DNA of 64,000 bases from contig JAEWMH010000131.1 in NCBI GenBank assembly GCA_023393235.1, positions 5,258-69,257 on the forward strand. Direction: 5' to 3'. The translations under genes and the position numbers were made by a program. Positions within the stretch are counted from its first letter, which is position 1. Each line of letters opens with the position of its first letter. This DNA is from Bacillota bacterium (GTDB taxonomy: Bacteria > Bacillota > Bacilli > Paenibacillales > NBRC-103111). Under the pieces are notes generated by a model. It saw only the letters and a program-made list of their open reading frames with translations. It ran no database searches and was not told the origin of the DNA. This document shows positions 1 to 7,725 of this stretch, piece by piece.

Positions 1-998
1 AGCCGATTTTCGGAAATGGGAAGCCTCTTCCCGCTTGGGGAGAAGAGGAATATAAGCTGGCGCTGAAGGACATCCGTTTGTCCGGCGTGGGGCCGCAGAT
101 CTGCCATTTTTTACGGGGAAAAGGGCTGCTTGACGAGACCCCCGCTTTTTTCCGGAGCGCCCTGAAGCAGGATTACCAGCAGTCCTTGGTTCAAAACCTT
201 TATATTCAAAAAATGGAACGGGAAATCCTCACCGCCTTTGAGGCTGCGGCAATTCCGGTGATTCCGCTGAAGGGTCCCCGTTTTGCGGAGGGGTACTTCG
301 GCCATATGGCTTCACGCCCCAGCTCGGATATCGATCTTCTGGTCCATCCGGAGGATTTGAAGCGGGCGGAGCAATGTGTGGAGGCTCTCCATTTCCAAAA
401 GGATAAGCAGGTACATAATCATGTGGTGCTGGCCAAGGCGACAGGGCCGGGCCAGGATGCCTTGGCTGTGGAGCTGCATTGGACGCTGGACAAGAAGAAT
501 TGGTCCAGTCTGGATGACCGGAGGTTTTGGGAGGAGGCCGGAGAGGTTGCGGGCTACCGCCACGTGAAGGAGCTTAGCCCGACCCATACGCTGTATTTTA
601 TATGCCTGCACGGCATGCGCCACCGGATGGATTCCATGAAGTATGTGATGGATATTGTCCAGATTCTGGCTGCGGCAGAGGCACGCATCGATATGGGACG
701 GCTGCTGAGGGAAGCGGCATCGGATAAAACGGCCAAACGGGTAAAAATCGCCCTGTCCATTGCCTGCGGGCTGTTTCCCGAGCTTCCTGCTTCCCGGAGT
801 CTGCCCTTTCCCCTTGTGGAGACGGCGTGGACCTATTCCGCTATCGTCAAAAAACAGACCGGCGTGAAGGACATGGAATATTACCGGTATGTCTCCTTCT
901 TCAAATTCCAGATCTTCGACACCCTGAAGCATACCATTATGTCCCAAAAGCAGATCTACGAGCATACGGCCAAATATTCATCCTTTGAGGGGAATTGA
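1..998 (+). CDS. Nucleotidyltransferase family protein (5' partial)
   Basis: The reading frame is open from base 3 with no stop, so the true start lies upstream; the TTG at 78 is not needed. The protein has the pattern of the uncharacterised nucleotidyltransferase_5 family: a KGPR segment, then SRPSSDIDLLV with the paired acidic residues expected to bind metal and NTP. No membrane segment is visible. It ends 13 bases before an HPr-kinase-like gene, and together with the PqqD, peptidase and ABC genes it forms a tight cluster. Members of this family occur in peptide-modification clusters of Bacillota, but the substrate is not known. The family call is fairly sure; the role in peptide tailoring is inferred from context. 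Confidence 0.75.
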   Translation, partial: PIFGNGKPLPAWGEEEYKLALKDIRLSGVGPQICHFLRGKGLLDETPAFFRSALKQDYQQSLVQNLYIQKMEREILTAFEAAAIPVIPLKGPRFAEGYFGHMASRPSSDIDLLVHPEDLKRAEQCVEALHFQKDKQVHNHVVLAKATGPGQDALAVELHWTLDKKNWSSLDDRRFWEEAGEVAGYRHVKELSPTHTLYFICLHGMRHRMDSMKYVMDIVQILAAAEARIDMGRLLREAASDKTAKRVKIALSIACGLFPELPASRSLPFPLVETAWTYSAIVKKQTGVKDMEYYRYVSFFKFQIFDTLKHTIMSQKQIYEHTAKYSSFEGN

Positions 999-1011
999 AG
1001 GAGGACGGACC

Positions 1012-1800
1012 ATGATAGCGATGATCGATACCCGGGTGGGGGAGCATCATATCCGCTTTTTGGCGGAGACGGAATGGGTGAAGGCCTATATCCGCACTAA
1101 GTTCCAGGTCCTGGACGGGGTTTCCGGCGCGGCACCTGATCTGGAGGTGGAGCTGACGGCAGGATATGGCGAGCCTTTTGTCAGCTTTGATGTGGCTTCC
1201 TCGGTGGAGGAGGGGGAGATCTTCTTCCGGCGGACGGATTACCGGATCCGGATTTCCGAAGACTTCGGGCAGGCCCAGATTTCCGTATACGATGATTTTG
1301 CCTTGAAGCATGCCTTGATGAACCTGTACAGCTCCTACATTGTGCACAAGGGCTGGGGGCTTCTCGTCCACTCCTCCTGTGTGGTGGAGGCAGGCAAGGC
1401 GTATCTCTTCGCCGGACATTCCGGCGCGGGCAAGTCCACTGTGGCGTGGCTGTCCCTGCCCCGGCAGGTGCTGTCCGACGAAGCGACGATCCTGAAGGTG
1501 GAGGAGGGGCGGGTGACGGTGTTCGATTCCCCCTTCCGCAGCGGGCTGGAGATGCCGTACCATGGAGGCGGCTGCGAGCTGGCGGCGATCCAGTTTCTCC
1601 GCCAGTCCCCGGAGATCAAGCGGATCATGCTGGGGAAGTCTGCTGCCATGATGGAGCTGTTCGGCAAGATTTTTTATTGGCCCCATATGCCCAGTGAAAC
1701 GGTGAAGATCATGAAGCTGTTCCAGCATCTTATTGCCAATATTCCGGCGTATGAGCTGTATTTTCAAAAAAACGACGCATTCTGGAAGGAGATCTGCTAA
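1012..1800 (+). CDS. HPr kinase-like protein (lasso-cluster kinase type)
   Basis: 262 residues. A Walker A motif GHSGAGKST lies near residue 135, preceded by a beta-rich region and followed by a short kinase-like fold. This is the arrangement of HPr serine kinase C-terminal domain proteins found outside sugar regulation. Relatives in Paenibacillus lasso-peptide clusters (PadeK of the paeninodin cluster) phosphorylate the precursor peptide's C-terminal serine. Start ATG 1012 is chosen over TTG 985 because GAAGGAGG sits seven bases upstream. Its stop overlaps the ATG of the next gene by one base, so the genes are probably translationally coupled. Peptide phosphorylation is inference, since no precursor gene is in the window. 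Confidence 0.72.
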   Translation: MIAMIDTRVGEHHIRFLAETEWVKAYIRTKFQVLDGVSGAAPDLEVELTAGYGEPFVSFDVASSVEEGEIFFRRTDYRIRISEDFGQAQISVYDDFALKHALMNLYSSYIVHKGWGLLVHSSCVVEAGKAYLFAGHSGAGKSTVAWLSLPRQVLSDEATILKVEEGRVTVFDSPFRSGLEMPYHGGGCELAAIQFLRQSPEIKRIMLGKSAAMMELFGKIFYWPHMPSETVKIMKLFQHLIANIPAYELYFQKNDAFWKEIC

Positions 1801-2066
1801 TGGCGACCTTTATCCGCGCAACCGACTCGGAGGCTGTAGAGCTGGATCAGGAATGGATTATCCTGCACCCCGACCAATTTACTGTGACCAAAATCAATGA
1901 AGTAGGCGGTGTCTGCTGGGGCTTGCTGAAGGAGCCGCAGACGGTTTCCTCCCTGGCCGGGCATATTGCCACGCGTTATGAGATCGACAGCAAGGAAGCG
2001 GAAGGGGATATTGAGGCTTTTCTGCTTCATATGCAGGAAATTGGAATGATCCGCCATGCAGGCTGA
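1800..2066 (+). CDS. PqqD-family peptide-binding protein (RRE)
   Basis: 88 residues, the usual size for PqqD-like RiPP recognition elements. The N-terminal half reads as beta strands (EWIILHPDQFTVTKINEVGG), followed by helices ending in FLLHMQEIGMI, which is typical of the winged fold that holds leader peptides. In lasso-peptide biosynthesis the equivalent B1 protein delivers the precursor to the B2 protease. The gene overlaps both neighbours (the kinase by one base, the peptidase by 11 bases). No B2 transglutaminase-like protease or asparagine-synthetase-like cyclase is seen in the window; both could lie upstream of base 1. Confidence 0.8.
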   Translation: MATFIRATDSEAVELDQEWIILHPDQFTVTKINEVGGVCWGLLKEPQTVSSLAGHIATRYEIDSKEAEGDIEAFLLHMQEIGMIRHAG

Positions 2067-2610
2067 CACCCAGGCCATTGCCAGACTGATCCGGGAAATC
2101 GGAGAGCTGGAGATTCCGTCCAGCGGCACCAGCATGCGCCCGCTGATCCGGGAGGGGGACCGCTGCAGGTTTGTTCCTTTGGCGGACCGTCCTTCCCTGG
2201 GGGATATTCTTCTGGTGGCGGAGGCGGACGGGCGTCTGGTGGGACACCGGTTAATCCGCGTGGCGGAGACGGGGGGAGAGACACTGTATATCTGCAAGGG
2301 TGATTCCAACCTCAACCCGGATGCGCCCGCCAGAGCCAATCAGATTATCGGAAAAATGACGGATATCCGCAAGGTGCGGTTTGTGATGCATGCGGATCAA
2401 GGCCTTGCCCGCTGGTGGGGACGGCTTTTGGTGCGCCGGCCGGGACTGTCCCGGCTGATCCGCCTGTATCTGCGGGCGGAACGGCGCCTGCGGCGTCTGC
2501 GGCAGCCGAAGGGAGAGCAGGCCGCAGCGGGTGGACCGGCTTCTGCGGGTAAACCGCGCGAGGCCGGATTTGAACATCCCCACGCGGGGAAGAAGCGGGG
2601 TTCTCTATGA
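2056..2610 (+). CDS. S26/S24-type signal peptidase-like protein
   Basis: 184 residues. The SSGTSM motif carries the putative nucleophile Ser26, and GHRLI carries His64 in the position used by the Ser-His (SipW/archaeal-type) S26 peptidases instead of the Ser-Lys dyad. GDILLV and CKGDSNLNPD match the conserved boxes of this family. There is no clear membrane anchor, and the C-terminus is arginine-rich, so it may act at the membrane with the ABC exporter. Start ATG 2056 overlaps pqqD and the stop overlaps the ABC gene by four bases. The likely role is leader removal or maturation of an exported peptide; this rests on context only. Confidence 0.7.
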   Translation: MQADTQAIARLIREIGELEIPSSGTSMRPLIREGDRCRFVPLADRPSLGDILLVAEADGRLVGHRLIRVAETGGETLYICKGDSNLNPDAPARANQIIGKMTDIRKVRFVMHADQGLARWWGRLLVRRPGLSRLIRLYLRAERRLRRLRQPKGEQAAAGGPASAGKPREAGFEHPHAGKKRGSL

Positions 2611-4817
2611 GCGCAGTGGAGAGAAGACAACGGCGCAGCAGCCGGATCCGGATGTTCCGGCGTTTTCTGGAGCTGGGCGAGATGAAGCGGCCCATCGCCC
2701 TCTTGTGGCGCTTTATCAAACCAAGCAAATGGCTGTATATTCAGCTGATTGTGTATATGCTGGGCGGGATCGGCATGACCGTAATCTTCACCTGGTTTCT
2801 GCAGCAGCTGACCGATGCGGCGCTAAGCGGCAATGTGGGCAAAATTACGGAGCTGCTGCTGCAGGGCATTCTGGTGGTGATCATCAACAGCATGCTGACG
2901 TATCTCTCCAGCTATATCGGCACCGCTGCGGTGCAGCAGGTCAAGCGGGATATGAAAAACACCATTTTCGGGCATATGGTCCGGCTGGAGGCGCGCTATT
3001 ATAACCGGCACCACTCCGGCGAATTTGTTTCCCGGCTGACCAATGACATTAATAATCTGGACGGCGCCATCGGCGGCAATCTGGTGCAGATGATCCGGCT
3101 GCCCCTAATGGCGCTGGCGTCCTTGTTGTACATGCTGACCATCAATTGGCGGCTGTCTGTAATTTGCCTTATGCTGGTCCCGGTGGCAGCGGTAGCGGGG
3201 AGCATGTTCGGCAAGCTGCTGCGCCGGAACACCCGTTTGATCCAGGAGTATCTCAGCCGGATGCAGGGCTTCCTGCATGAGACCTTCTCCGCCAGTCCCA
3301 TTATCCGCTCCTTTACCCTGGCCGGTCTGATGACCCGCCAGTATGAGAAGCATAACGCCCATCTGATGGGGCTGGAGATGAAGCAGGCCCGCATCCGGGG
3401 GATGTTTCAGGTAGGCTCTGCGGCAGTAGGCTCTGCCACCTTTTTCCTCAGCATGGGGCTGGGCGCTTATTTTGTGGCGGAGCGGGCCATGTCGGTGGGC
3501 AACCTGGTGGCCTTCAACAATCTGATGCACCAGATGGTTGCCCCCTTGTCCGGCCTGGCCGGGCTGTGGGGCGGGTTCCAACGCTCCCTCTCCTCTGCGG
3601 AGCGGATTGTTCATGTGCTGGAGGAGAAGGCGGAGCCCGGCTTCCCCGAGGAGGACGACCAGCCGGTGGAAGGTGCCGGGCTGGATCGGGCGGGGGCGGT
3701 TGCCGGAGGAGCGAGAGTAGGCACTGAGGCAGCGGGATCCGTATCACCAGGAATGACGACAAAGGGAACGATTACCGGGAGAATCCCGCCTGTGGGAACA
3801 GCGGTGGGAAGCACGGCCACAGGAAGGGAGACAGCAGGAAGCTTGACCGGGGAAATTCCGCCTGTGGGAGCTAAGAATGCGGAAACAGTGGCAGCAGAAA
3901 TCACAACCGGAGGCCCCCCTGCAGCAGGAAGCACACCCTTGCACTCCCCACCGGCAGAGCGGTTTGAAGACATGCTGCGGGAAGAGGAACCGGCGGTGGA
4001 TTCAGCGGCGGAACCGATTCGGGAGGAGGTATCCGGCGGCCCGTATCCTCCTGAAATTATGCTCCGGGATGTGTCCTTCACCTATGAGGATGGTGCACCC
4101 GTGTTGGAGCAGCTGAATCTTACCGTTCCGGCGGGCAAGGTGGTTGCACTGGTAGGCCACAGCGGAGCAGGCAAAAGCACCCTGCTCAGCCTGCTCCAGG
4201 GTTTCTACAAGCCGGATCAGGGCGAGCTGCTGCTGGATGGAATGCCTATGGGGCGGATTCCTCTGGGAACGCTGCGGCGCTCCATTGCTTATGTGCCCCA
4301 GGAGACCTTCCTGTTCTCCGGCACCATCCGGGAGAACATCGGCTATGGTCGGCTGGATGCCAGCCAGGAGGAGATTATGCAGGCGGCCAAAGCGGCCAAT
4401 GCCCTGGACTTTATCAACCGGCTGCCGGAGGGCTTCGACACTCAGGTAGGGGAGCGGGGAGCCCGCCTCTCCGGGGGCCAACGGCAGCGCATCGCCATTG
4501 CCCGGGCCATCCTGAAGGATGCGCCGGTTCTGCTCCTGGACGAGGCCACCTCGGCGCTGGATACGGAGACGGAGCATCTGGTCCAGGAGGCACTTGCCCG
4601 GCTGATGCACCGGCGGACCACCATCGTCATCGCCCACCGGCTTTCCACCATACAGAACGCTGACCTCATTGCGGTAATGGATCACGGCAAAGTCGTGGAA
4701 ACCGGAACCCATTGGGAGCTCCTCCGCCGCAAGGGTCACTACTTCAAGCTGTACCAGATGCAGTTCAAGGATCAGCCGGCCTCCCCGGGAGACAGCGGCA
4801 TCCGTCAGATCACGTGA
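2607..4817 (+). CDS. ABC exporter, fused permease-ATPase, with a long inserted linker
   Basis: 736 residues. An N-terminal six-helix transmembrane domain spans about residues 40-335. The C-terminal ATPase starts near residue 480 with Walker A GHSGAGKST, signature LSGGQRQRIAIARA and Walker B LLLDEATSALD. The two are joined by about 135 residues (342-478) rich in Gly, Ala, Thr and Glu, where exporters of this kind normally have 15-20. The linker contains an imperfect repeat (TGRIPPVG and TGEIPPVG, about 70 bp apart in the DNA). The gene ends the peptide cluster and is followed by a terminator. It most likely exports the mature peptide and provides self-immunity, as LasD-type exporters do. Family call is sure; substrate is inferred. 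Confidence 0.88.
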   Translation: MSAVERRQRRSSRIRMFRRFLELGEMKRPIALLWRFIKPSKWLYIQLIVYMLGGIGMTVIFTWFLQQLTDAALSGNVGKITELLLQGILVVIINSMLTYLSSYIGTAAVQQVKRDMKNTIFGHMVRLEARYYNRHHSGEFVSRLTNDINNLDGAIGGNLVQMIRLPLMALASLLYMLTINWRLSVICLMLVPVAAVAGSMFGKLLRRNTRLIQEYLSRMQGFLHETFSASPIIRSFTLAGLMTRQYEKHNAHLMGLEMKQARIRGMFQVGSAAVGSATFFLSMGLGAYFVAERAMSVGNLVAFNNLMHQMVAPLSGLAGLWGGFQRSLSSAERIVHVLEEKAEPGFPEEDDQPVEGAGLDRAGAVAGGARVGTEAAGSVSPGMTTKGTITGRIPPVGTAVGSTATGRETAGSLTGEIPPVGAKNAETVAAEITTGGPPAAGSTPLHSPPAERFEDMLREEEPAVDSAAEPIREEVSGGPYPPEIMLRDVSFTYEDGAPVLEQLNLTVPAGKVVALVGHSGAGKSTLLSLLQGFYKPDQGELLLDGMPMGRIPLGTLRRSIAYVPQETFLFSGTIRENIGYGRLDASQEEIMQAAKAANALDFINRLPEGFDTQVGERGARLSGGQRQRIAIARAILKDAPVLLLDEATSALDTETEHLVQEALARLMHRRTTIVIAHRLSTIQNADLIAVMDHGKVVETGTHWELLRRKGHYFKLYQMQFKDQPASPGDSGIRQIT

Positions 4818-4830
4818 AAGTTTAACCAGG

Positions 4831-4853
4831 CCCGCCCCTTCCGGCGGGTTTTT
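4831..4853 (+). terminator. Rho-independent terminator
   Basis: CCCGCC and GGCGGG form a six-pair stem with a six-base loop, directly followed by TTTTTATTT. It lies 14 bases after the ABC exporter stop and closes the peptide cluster. Confidence 0.85.
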
Positions 4854-4919
4854 ATTTGTCTGCGGCAGATGAAGCCTCCAGTTAGTTGGTTGGGACGGTG
4901 GGGCACAGGGGCAACTACT

Positions 4920-5128
4920 GGTAACACCCACTTTTATATGCTTATGGAGGGTACCAGGTAACCTGTATTTATGTGCTAACAAGGGGGGATCTGGTAACCA
5001 GTGTCTATGAGCTTATGGGGGTACCCAATAACCTGCGTTTATGTGCTAATAGAAACACTTGCGTTTATGTGCTAACGGAGGTTTAACTAGTGTCACCTGT
5101 GTCTATGGGCTAATGGAGGGGTACCCGG
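4920..5128. repeat. Six imperfect tandem copies of a 36-bp unit
   Basis: Units begin near 4920, 4957, 4993, 5027, 5055 and 5091. Each has GGTAACC or a variant, then TTTATGTGCTAA or a variant (TCTATGAGCTTA, TCTATGGGCTAA), then a G-rich end with GGTACC. The fourth copy is shorter. No convincing reading frame runs through them. They lie directly before a copy of the 183-bp symmetric element. Confidence 0.8.
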
Positions 5129-5141
5129 GGTTCTCCTGCTC

Positions 5142-5369
5142 TAAAGGAACTCAGAGGATTGAGTTACACCTTGAGTTCTTCTGCTCTAAAGGAACTCAGA
5201 GGCTCTTACAGCAGCAAAATCGGGGTTTTGAGTTTCTTACGGAACTGAGAAGCCCTTAGCCGGTTAAATTGGTGTAAAAGAGGTGTACATGGGGCGCTAA
5301 GCGCTTCTGAGTTCCGTTAGAGCGGAAATACTCCACAAAAGTTACTCTAAGAGCCGCTCATTTCCGTTA
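5142..5369. repeat. Symmetric intergenic element, copy A
   Basis: Direct blocks (TAAAGGAACTCAGAGG or TTACGGAACTGAGAAGC) start at 5142, 5187 and 5237. Inverted blocks end at 5319 (CTGAGTTCCGTTA) and 5369 (CATTTCCGTTA). The pair 5187/5237 and the pair 5319/5369 show the same 50, 132 and 50 bp geometry as three other copies in this window. The block at 5142 is an extra direct copy 45 bp upstream. Confidence 0.75.
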
Positions 5370-5414
5370 CGCACACTCCCTTGAGGAACTTCTCCTCCTA
5401 CTTGGTCTGTTCCC

Positions 5415-5572
5415 TAAGCTAAAGGGATAATGGCCCACAAGAGCGGGGCAGTCCACCTGAGCCAAAGGGATAATGGCCCGCAAGCGGGGCAGTCCTCCTG
5501 AGCCAAGGGGATAATGGCCAACAAGAGCGGCACCTCTCCCTGAGCCAATGGGATAATAGGCGACAAGGCAGC
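5415..5572. repeat. Four tandem copies of a 41-43-bp unit
   Basis: Copies begin at 5415, 5458, 5499 and 5541. The shared core is TGAGCCAAAGGGATAATGGC (first copy TAAGCTAAAGGGATAATGGC), followed by C-rich text with CAAGAGCGG. The last copy is the most divergent. A long antisense frame through these copies exists only because the unit is sometimes a multiple of three. Confidence 0.8.
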
Positions 5573-5794
5573 AAACCACTCCACCCATCCCACCCATCCA
5601 ACCGCCGCGGACTTCCCGTGACCAACATTGCTCGCCCGCCCGCAACAACCCCATCGCCCCCATCCTACCCCCCACGCTCCGCCGTCTCCAACGACGGCCT
5701 TCCCTGTTCCGTCCCTAAAAATCTCTTCTATATATATGGAAGCGTAATCATTGAAACTGTATGCGCTTCTATTTGTGAAATCGTTCATGTGGCA

Positions 5795-5823
5795 TTGACA
5801 AGATACAATGTGTAACATAAATT
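5795..5823 (+). promoter_or_regulatory. EPS promoter 1 with operator-like spacer
   Basis: TTGACA (5795-5800), a 17-base spacer, and TAAATT (5818-5823). The spacer holds GATACAATGTGTAAC, a degenerate inverted repeat. It is nearly identical to promoter 2, which lies 129 bp downstream. Confidence 0.6.
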
Positions 5824-5923
5824 AGTGGATATAGATTGCTTCGTTCCGTATCACGACAACATTCGCACACTTATGAAAACAAAAGAAAACCAGTGATGGA
5901 ATGCGACATTTTCTCAATTACAG

Positions 5924-5981
5924 TTGACAAGATACAAATTGTATCATAAAGTTAGATTCAGGCGATGATACGAAACGTAAC
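5924..5981 (+). promoter_or_regulatory. EPS promoter 2 with palindromic spacer and downstream operator-like site
   Basis: TTGACA (5924-5929), a 17-base spacer, and TAAAGT (5947-5952). The spacer contains GATACAAATTGTATC, an inverted repeat that would block the polymerase site if bound. ATGATACGAAACGTAAC at 5965-5981, near the expected transcript start, matches 14 of 17 bases of a sequence inside the promoter at 28899. Transcription would enter the EPS operon about 75 bases before its first gene. Confidence 0.65.
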
Positions 5982-6033
5982 TTCGCATGCGAAATAATTG
6001 ATTATATTAACAGATTGGGAGTGAGGATGAGGT

Positions 6034-6771
6034 ATGGAACTGAAAAACTATTGGCGGGCAGTGAAGAAGAGGCTCTGGCTGATCCTGCTTTGTGTAGCAG
6101 CTGCTACAGCAACGACTGCTTTTTACACCTTCGACCGGTATACACCCCAGTACCAGGCTTCCTCCAAGCTGGTCATCAATCAGACCTTCAGCAATGATTC
6201 CGGTGTGGAGATCATGGATACCGGAGCGATGAACAACAACATCCGCTTGATTGAAACCTACAAGGAGATCATCCGCAGCTCCGCCATTATGGAGAAGGTA
6301 GTGGCCAAATACCCGGAGCTGAACGCCACCTCCGATGAGCTGATCCGGACCGTCAATGTGTATTCGGTGAACAACACACAGATCATGATGATTTCGGCTT
6401 CCGGCTTAGCCTATGAGCGGACTGCAAAAATCGTTAACGGTGTATCCGAGGTTTTCCGTTCCGAAATTCCCCGCATCATGAAAATTAACAATGTTACCCT
6501 TCTGACGGAAGCCCCGATGCTGAACAATCCGCAGCCGGTCAACTCGCCCGCTATTTCCAATATGCTGCTCAGCTTCATCATCGCGCTTTTGTTCTCCGTT
6601 GGTCTGGTCTTCCTGCTGGAATACATGGATGACACCATCAAAACCGAGGACGACATCCTCAAGGTATTCGACGTCCCGGTTCTGGCTAACGTTACAGCCA
6701 TCGAGAAGAAGGATATGAGACGACATACACCACTGAAAGCAGGTGAACCTTATGCCACGCTTAACCGCTGA
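6034..6771 (+). CDS. Wzz/YveK-type polysaccharide chain-length regulator and kinase activator
   Basis: 245 residues with two membrane helices (about 13-33 and 174-196) flanking an extracellular domain, as in the YveK/CapA/Wzz group. In Bacillota such proteins control polymer length and activate a cytoplasmic BY-type tyrosine kinase, which is the next gene here (the ORFs overlap by 20 bases). The residues after the second helix form the cytoplasmic activator tail. It is the first gene of the EPS operon, with promoters 1 and 2 upstream and GAGGATGAGGT as ribosome binding site. It corresponds in position to B. subtilis epsA. Confidence 0.88.
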   Translation: MELKNYWRAVKKRLWLILLCVAAATATTAFYTFDRYTPQYQASSKLVINQTFSNDSGVEIMDTGAMNNNIRLIETYKEIIRSSAIMEKVVAKYPELNATSDELIRTVNVYSVNNTQIMMISASGLAYERTAKIVNGVSEVFRSEIPRIMKINNVTLLTEAPMLNNPQPVNSPAISNMLLSFIIALLFSVGLVFLLEYMDDTIKTEDDILKVFDVPVLANVTAIEKKDMRRHTPLKAGEPYATLNR

Positions 6772-7423
6772 TCAACCGGTCATCATGGACGTTAACCCGG
6801 ATTCCTCCATTGCCGAGGCGTACCGGACACTCCGTACTAATATTGAATTTTCCTCCGTCGGCAAGGAAATGCGGATCATCATGATCACCTCTGCTTCCCG
6901 GGGGGAGGGCAAGTCCACCACCGCCGTGAACCTGGCCATTTCCTTATCCCAGGCAGGGAAGAGGGTTCTCCTGATCGATGCCGACATGCGCAACTCCTCC
7001 ATTCACCGGATTCTCCGCGTGGACAACAAAAAAGGCCTGGCCAACTATCTGGCCCTGCAGACGGAGCTTGCCGAGATTATAACGCCGACCCATATTCCCA
7101 ATCTTAGCGTCATCCCGTCCGGCACCCAGCCGCCCAACCCGGCGGAGCTTCTGACCATGAACCAGATGGATCTTTTGCTGGCAGAGCTGAAGAAGGATTT
7201 CCACACCATTATTCTGGATACTCCCTCTGCCTTGTCCGTAACAGATGCCCAGATTATCGCAGCCAAGTCCGACGGGGTGCTTCTCGTAGTGGAGCAGGGT
7301 TTTGTGAAACGGGAGGCCGGCAAGAAGGTTAAGGCGTACCTCAAGCATGTGAATGCCCGCCTGTTGGGTGTGGTATTTAACAAGATTAATAAAGCCAATG
7401 TAGATACTTACGCCGGACGCTAA
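6752..7423 (+). CDS. BY-type tyrosine kinase for EPS synthesis (CpsD/YveL/EpsB type)
   Basis: 223 residues. Walker A in SASRGEGKSTT (near residue 47), Walker A' in VLLIDADMR (near 72-80) and Walker B in TIILDTPSA (near 152) define a bacterial tyrosine kinase of the P-loop type. ATG 6752 is preferred over GTG 6743 because AGGTGA lies five bases before it. These enzymes normally end in a cluster of tyrosines that are autophosphorylated. Here the tail ends NKANVDTYAGR with a single tyrosine. It acts with the preceding membrane activator to control polymer export or length. Kinase assignment is sure; the consequence of the short tail is not known. Confidence 0.88.
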   Translation: MPRLTADQPVIMDVNPDSSIAEAYRTLRTNIEFSSVGKEMRIIMITSASRGEGKSTTAVNLAISLSQAGKRVLLIDADMRNSSIHRILRVDNKKGLANYLALQTELAEIITPTHIPNLSVIPSGTQPPNPAELLTMNQMDLLLAELKKDFHTIILDTPSALSVTDAQIIAAKSDGVLLVVEQGFVKREAGKKVKAYLKHVNARLLGVVFNKINKANVDTYAGR

Positions 7424-7439
7424 AGCCCACAAACATCCA

Positions 7440-7600
7440 TAACGGCTGCCGCAGCCGGCAAGAGTCACAAGCGGCAGGTAATGTCTACTGCACCTGTATC
7501 ACTGTAGGCACTCGGTCATGCTGTGGGCCCACGAGGCCTTAGACGTTCATCGTCAAGGGTATGATGTGAGGACGGGTTCAATGCCCTTTTCAAAACAAAC
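7440..7600 (+). ncRNA. Probable EAR (eps-associated, epsC-type) antitermination RNA
   Basis: The 302-bp gap after the tyrosine kinase has no gene but looks highly structured. An 8-pair helix joins 7480-7487 to 7540-7547 (one G-U pair). A second helix joins 7555-7561 to 7582-7588. GTGGGCCCAC at 7523-7532 is self-complementary. The EAR element is known from Bacillales EPS operons, where in B. subtilis it sits between epsB and epsC and lets polymerase read through later terminators. The same position here, plus a terminator just downstream, supports the call. It is made by position and structure, not by comparison with a covariance model. Confidence 0.68.
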
Positions 7601-7640
7601 AACCAAGTGGATGGAAAAATAAGCCTACATTCCCCACCTC

Positions 7641-7668
7641 CAAGCAAGGAAGGTGTGCTTGTTTTTTT
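7641..7668 (+). terminator. Operon-internal terminator after the EAR-like RNA
   Basis: CAAGCA (7641-7646) pairs with TGCTTG (7656-7661), followed by seven T residues. CACCT just upstream could instead pair with AGGTG in the loop, giving a competing structure. It would stop transcripts before galU unless read through. Confidence 0.7.
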
Positions 7669-7725
7669 ATCCACATCCATAAGTCGCAGCAAACATTCCA
7701 ATTATCTTTATAAGGAGGAACCGTA

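Noticed and set aside
1..4817. A full lasso-peptide cluster
   Set aside because: Precursor, cyclase and B2 protease genes are not visible in the window, so only the tail of a related cluster can be claimed.
5059..5259. 66-residue open frame in the repeat island
   Set aside because: Made entirely of repeat sequence, with no ribosome binding site.
4920..5572. Tandem repeats as a possible CRISPR array
   Set aside because: Repeat units are imperfect and variable, there is no constant repeat with unique spacers, and no cas genes are near.
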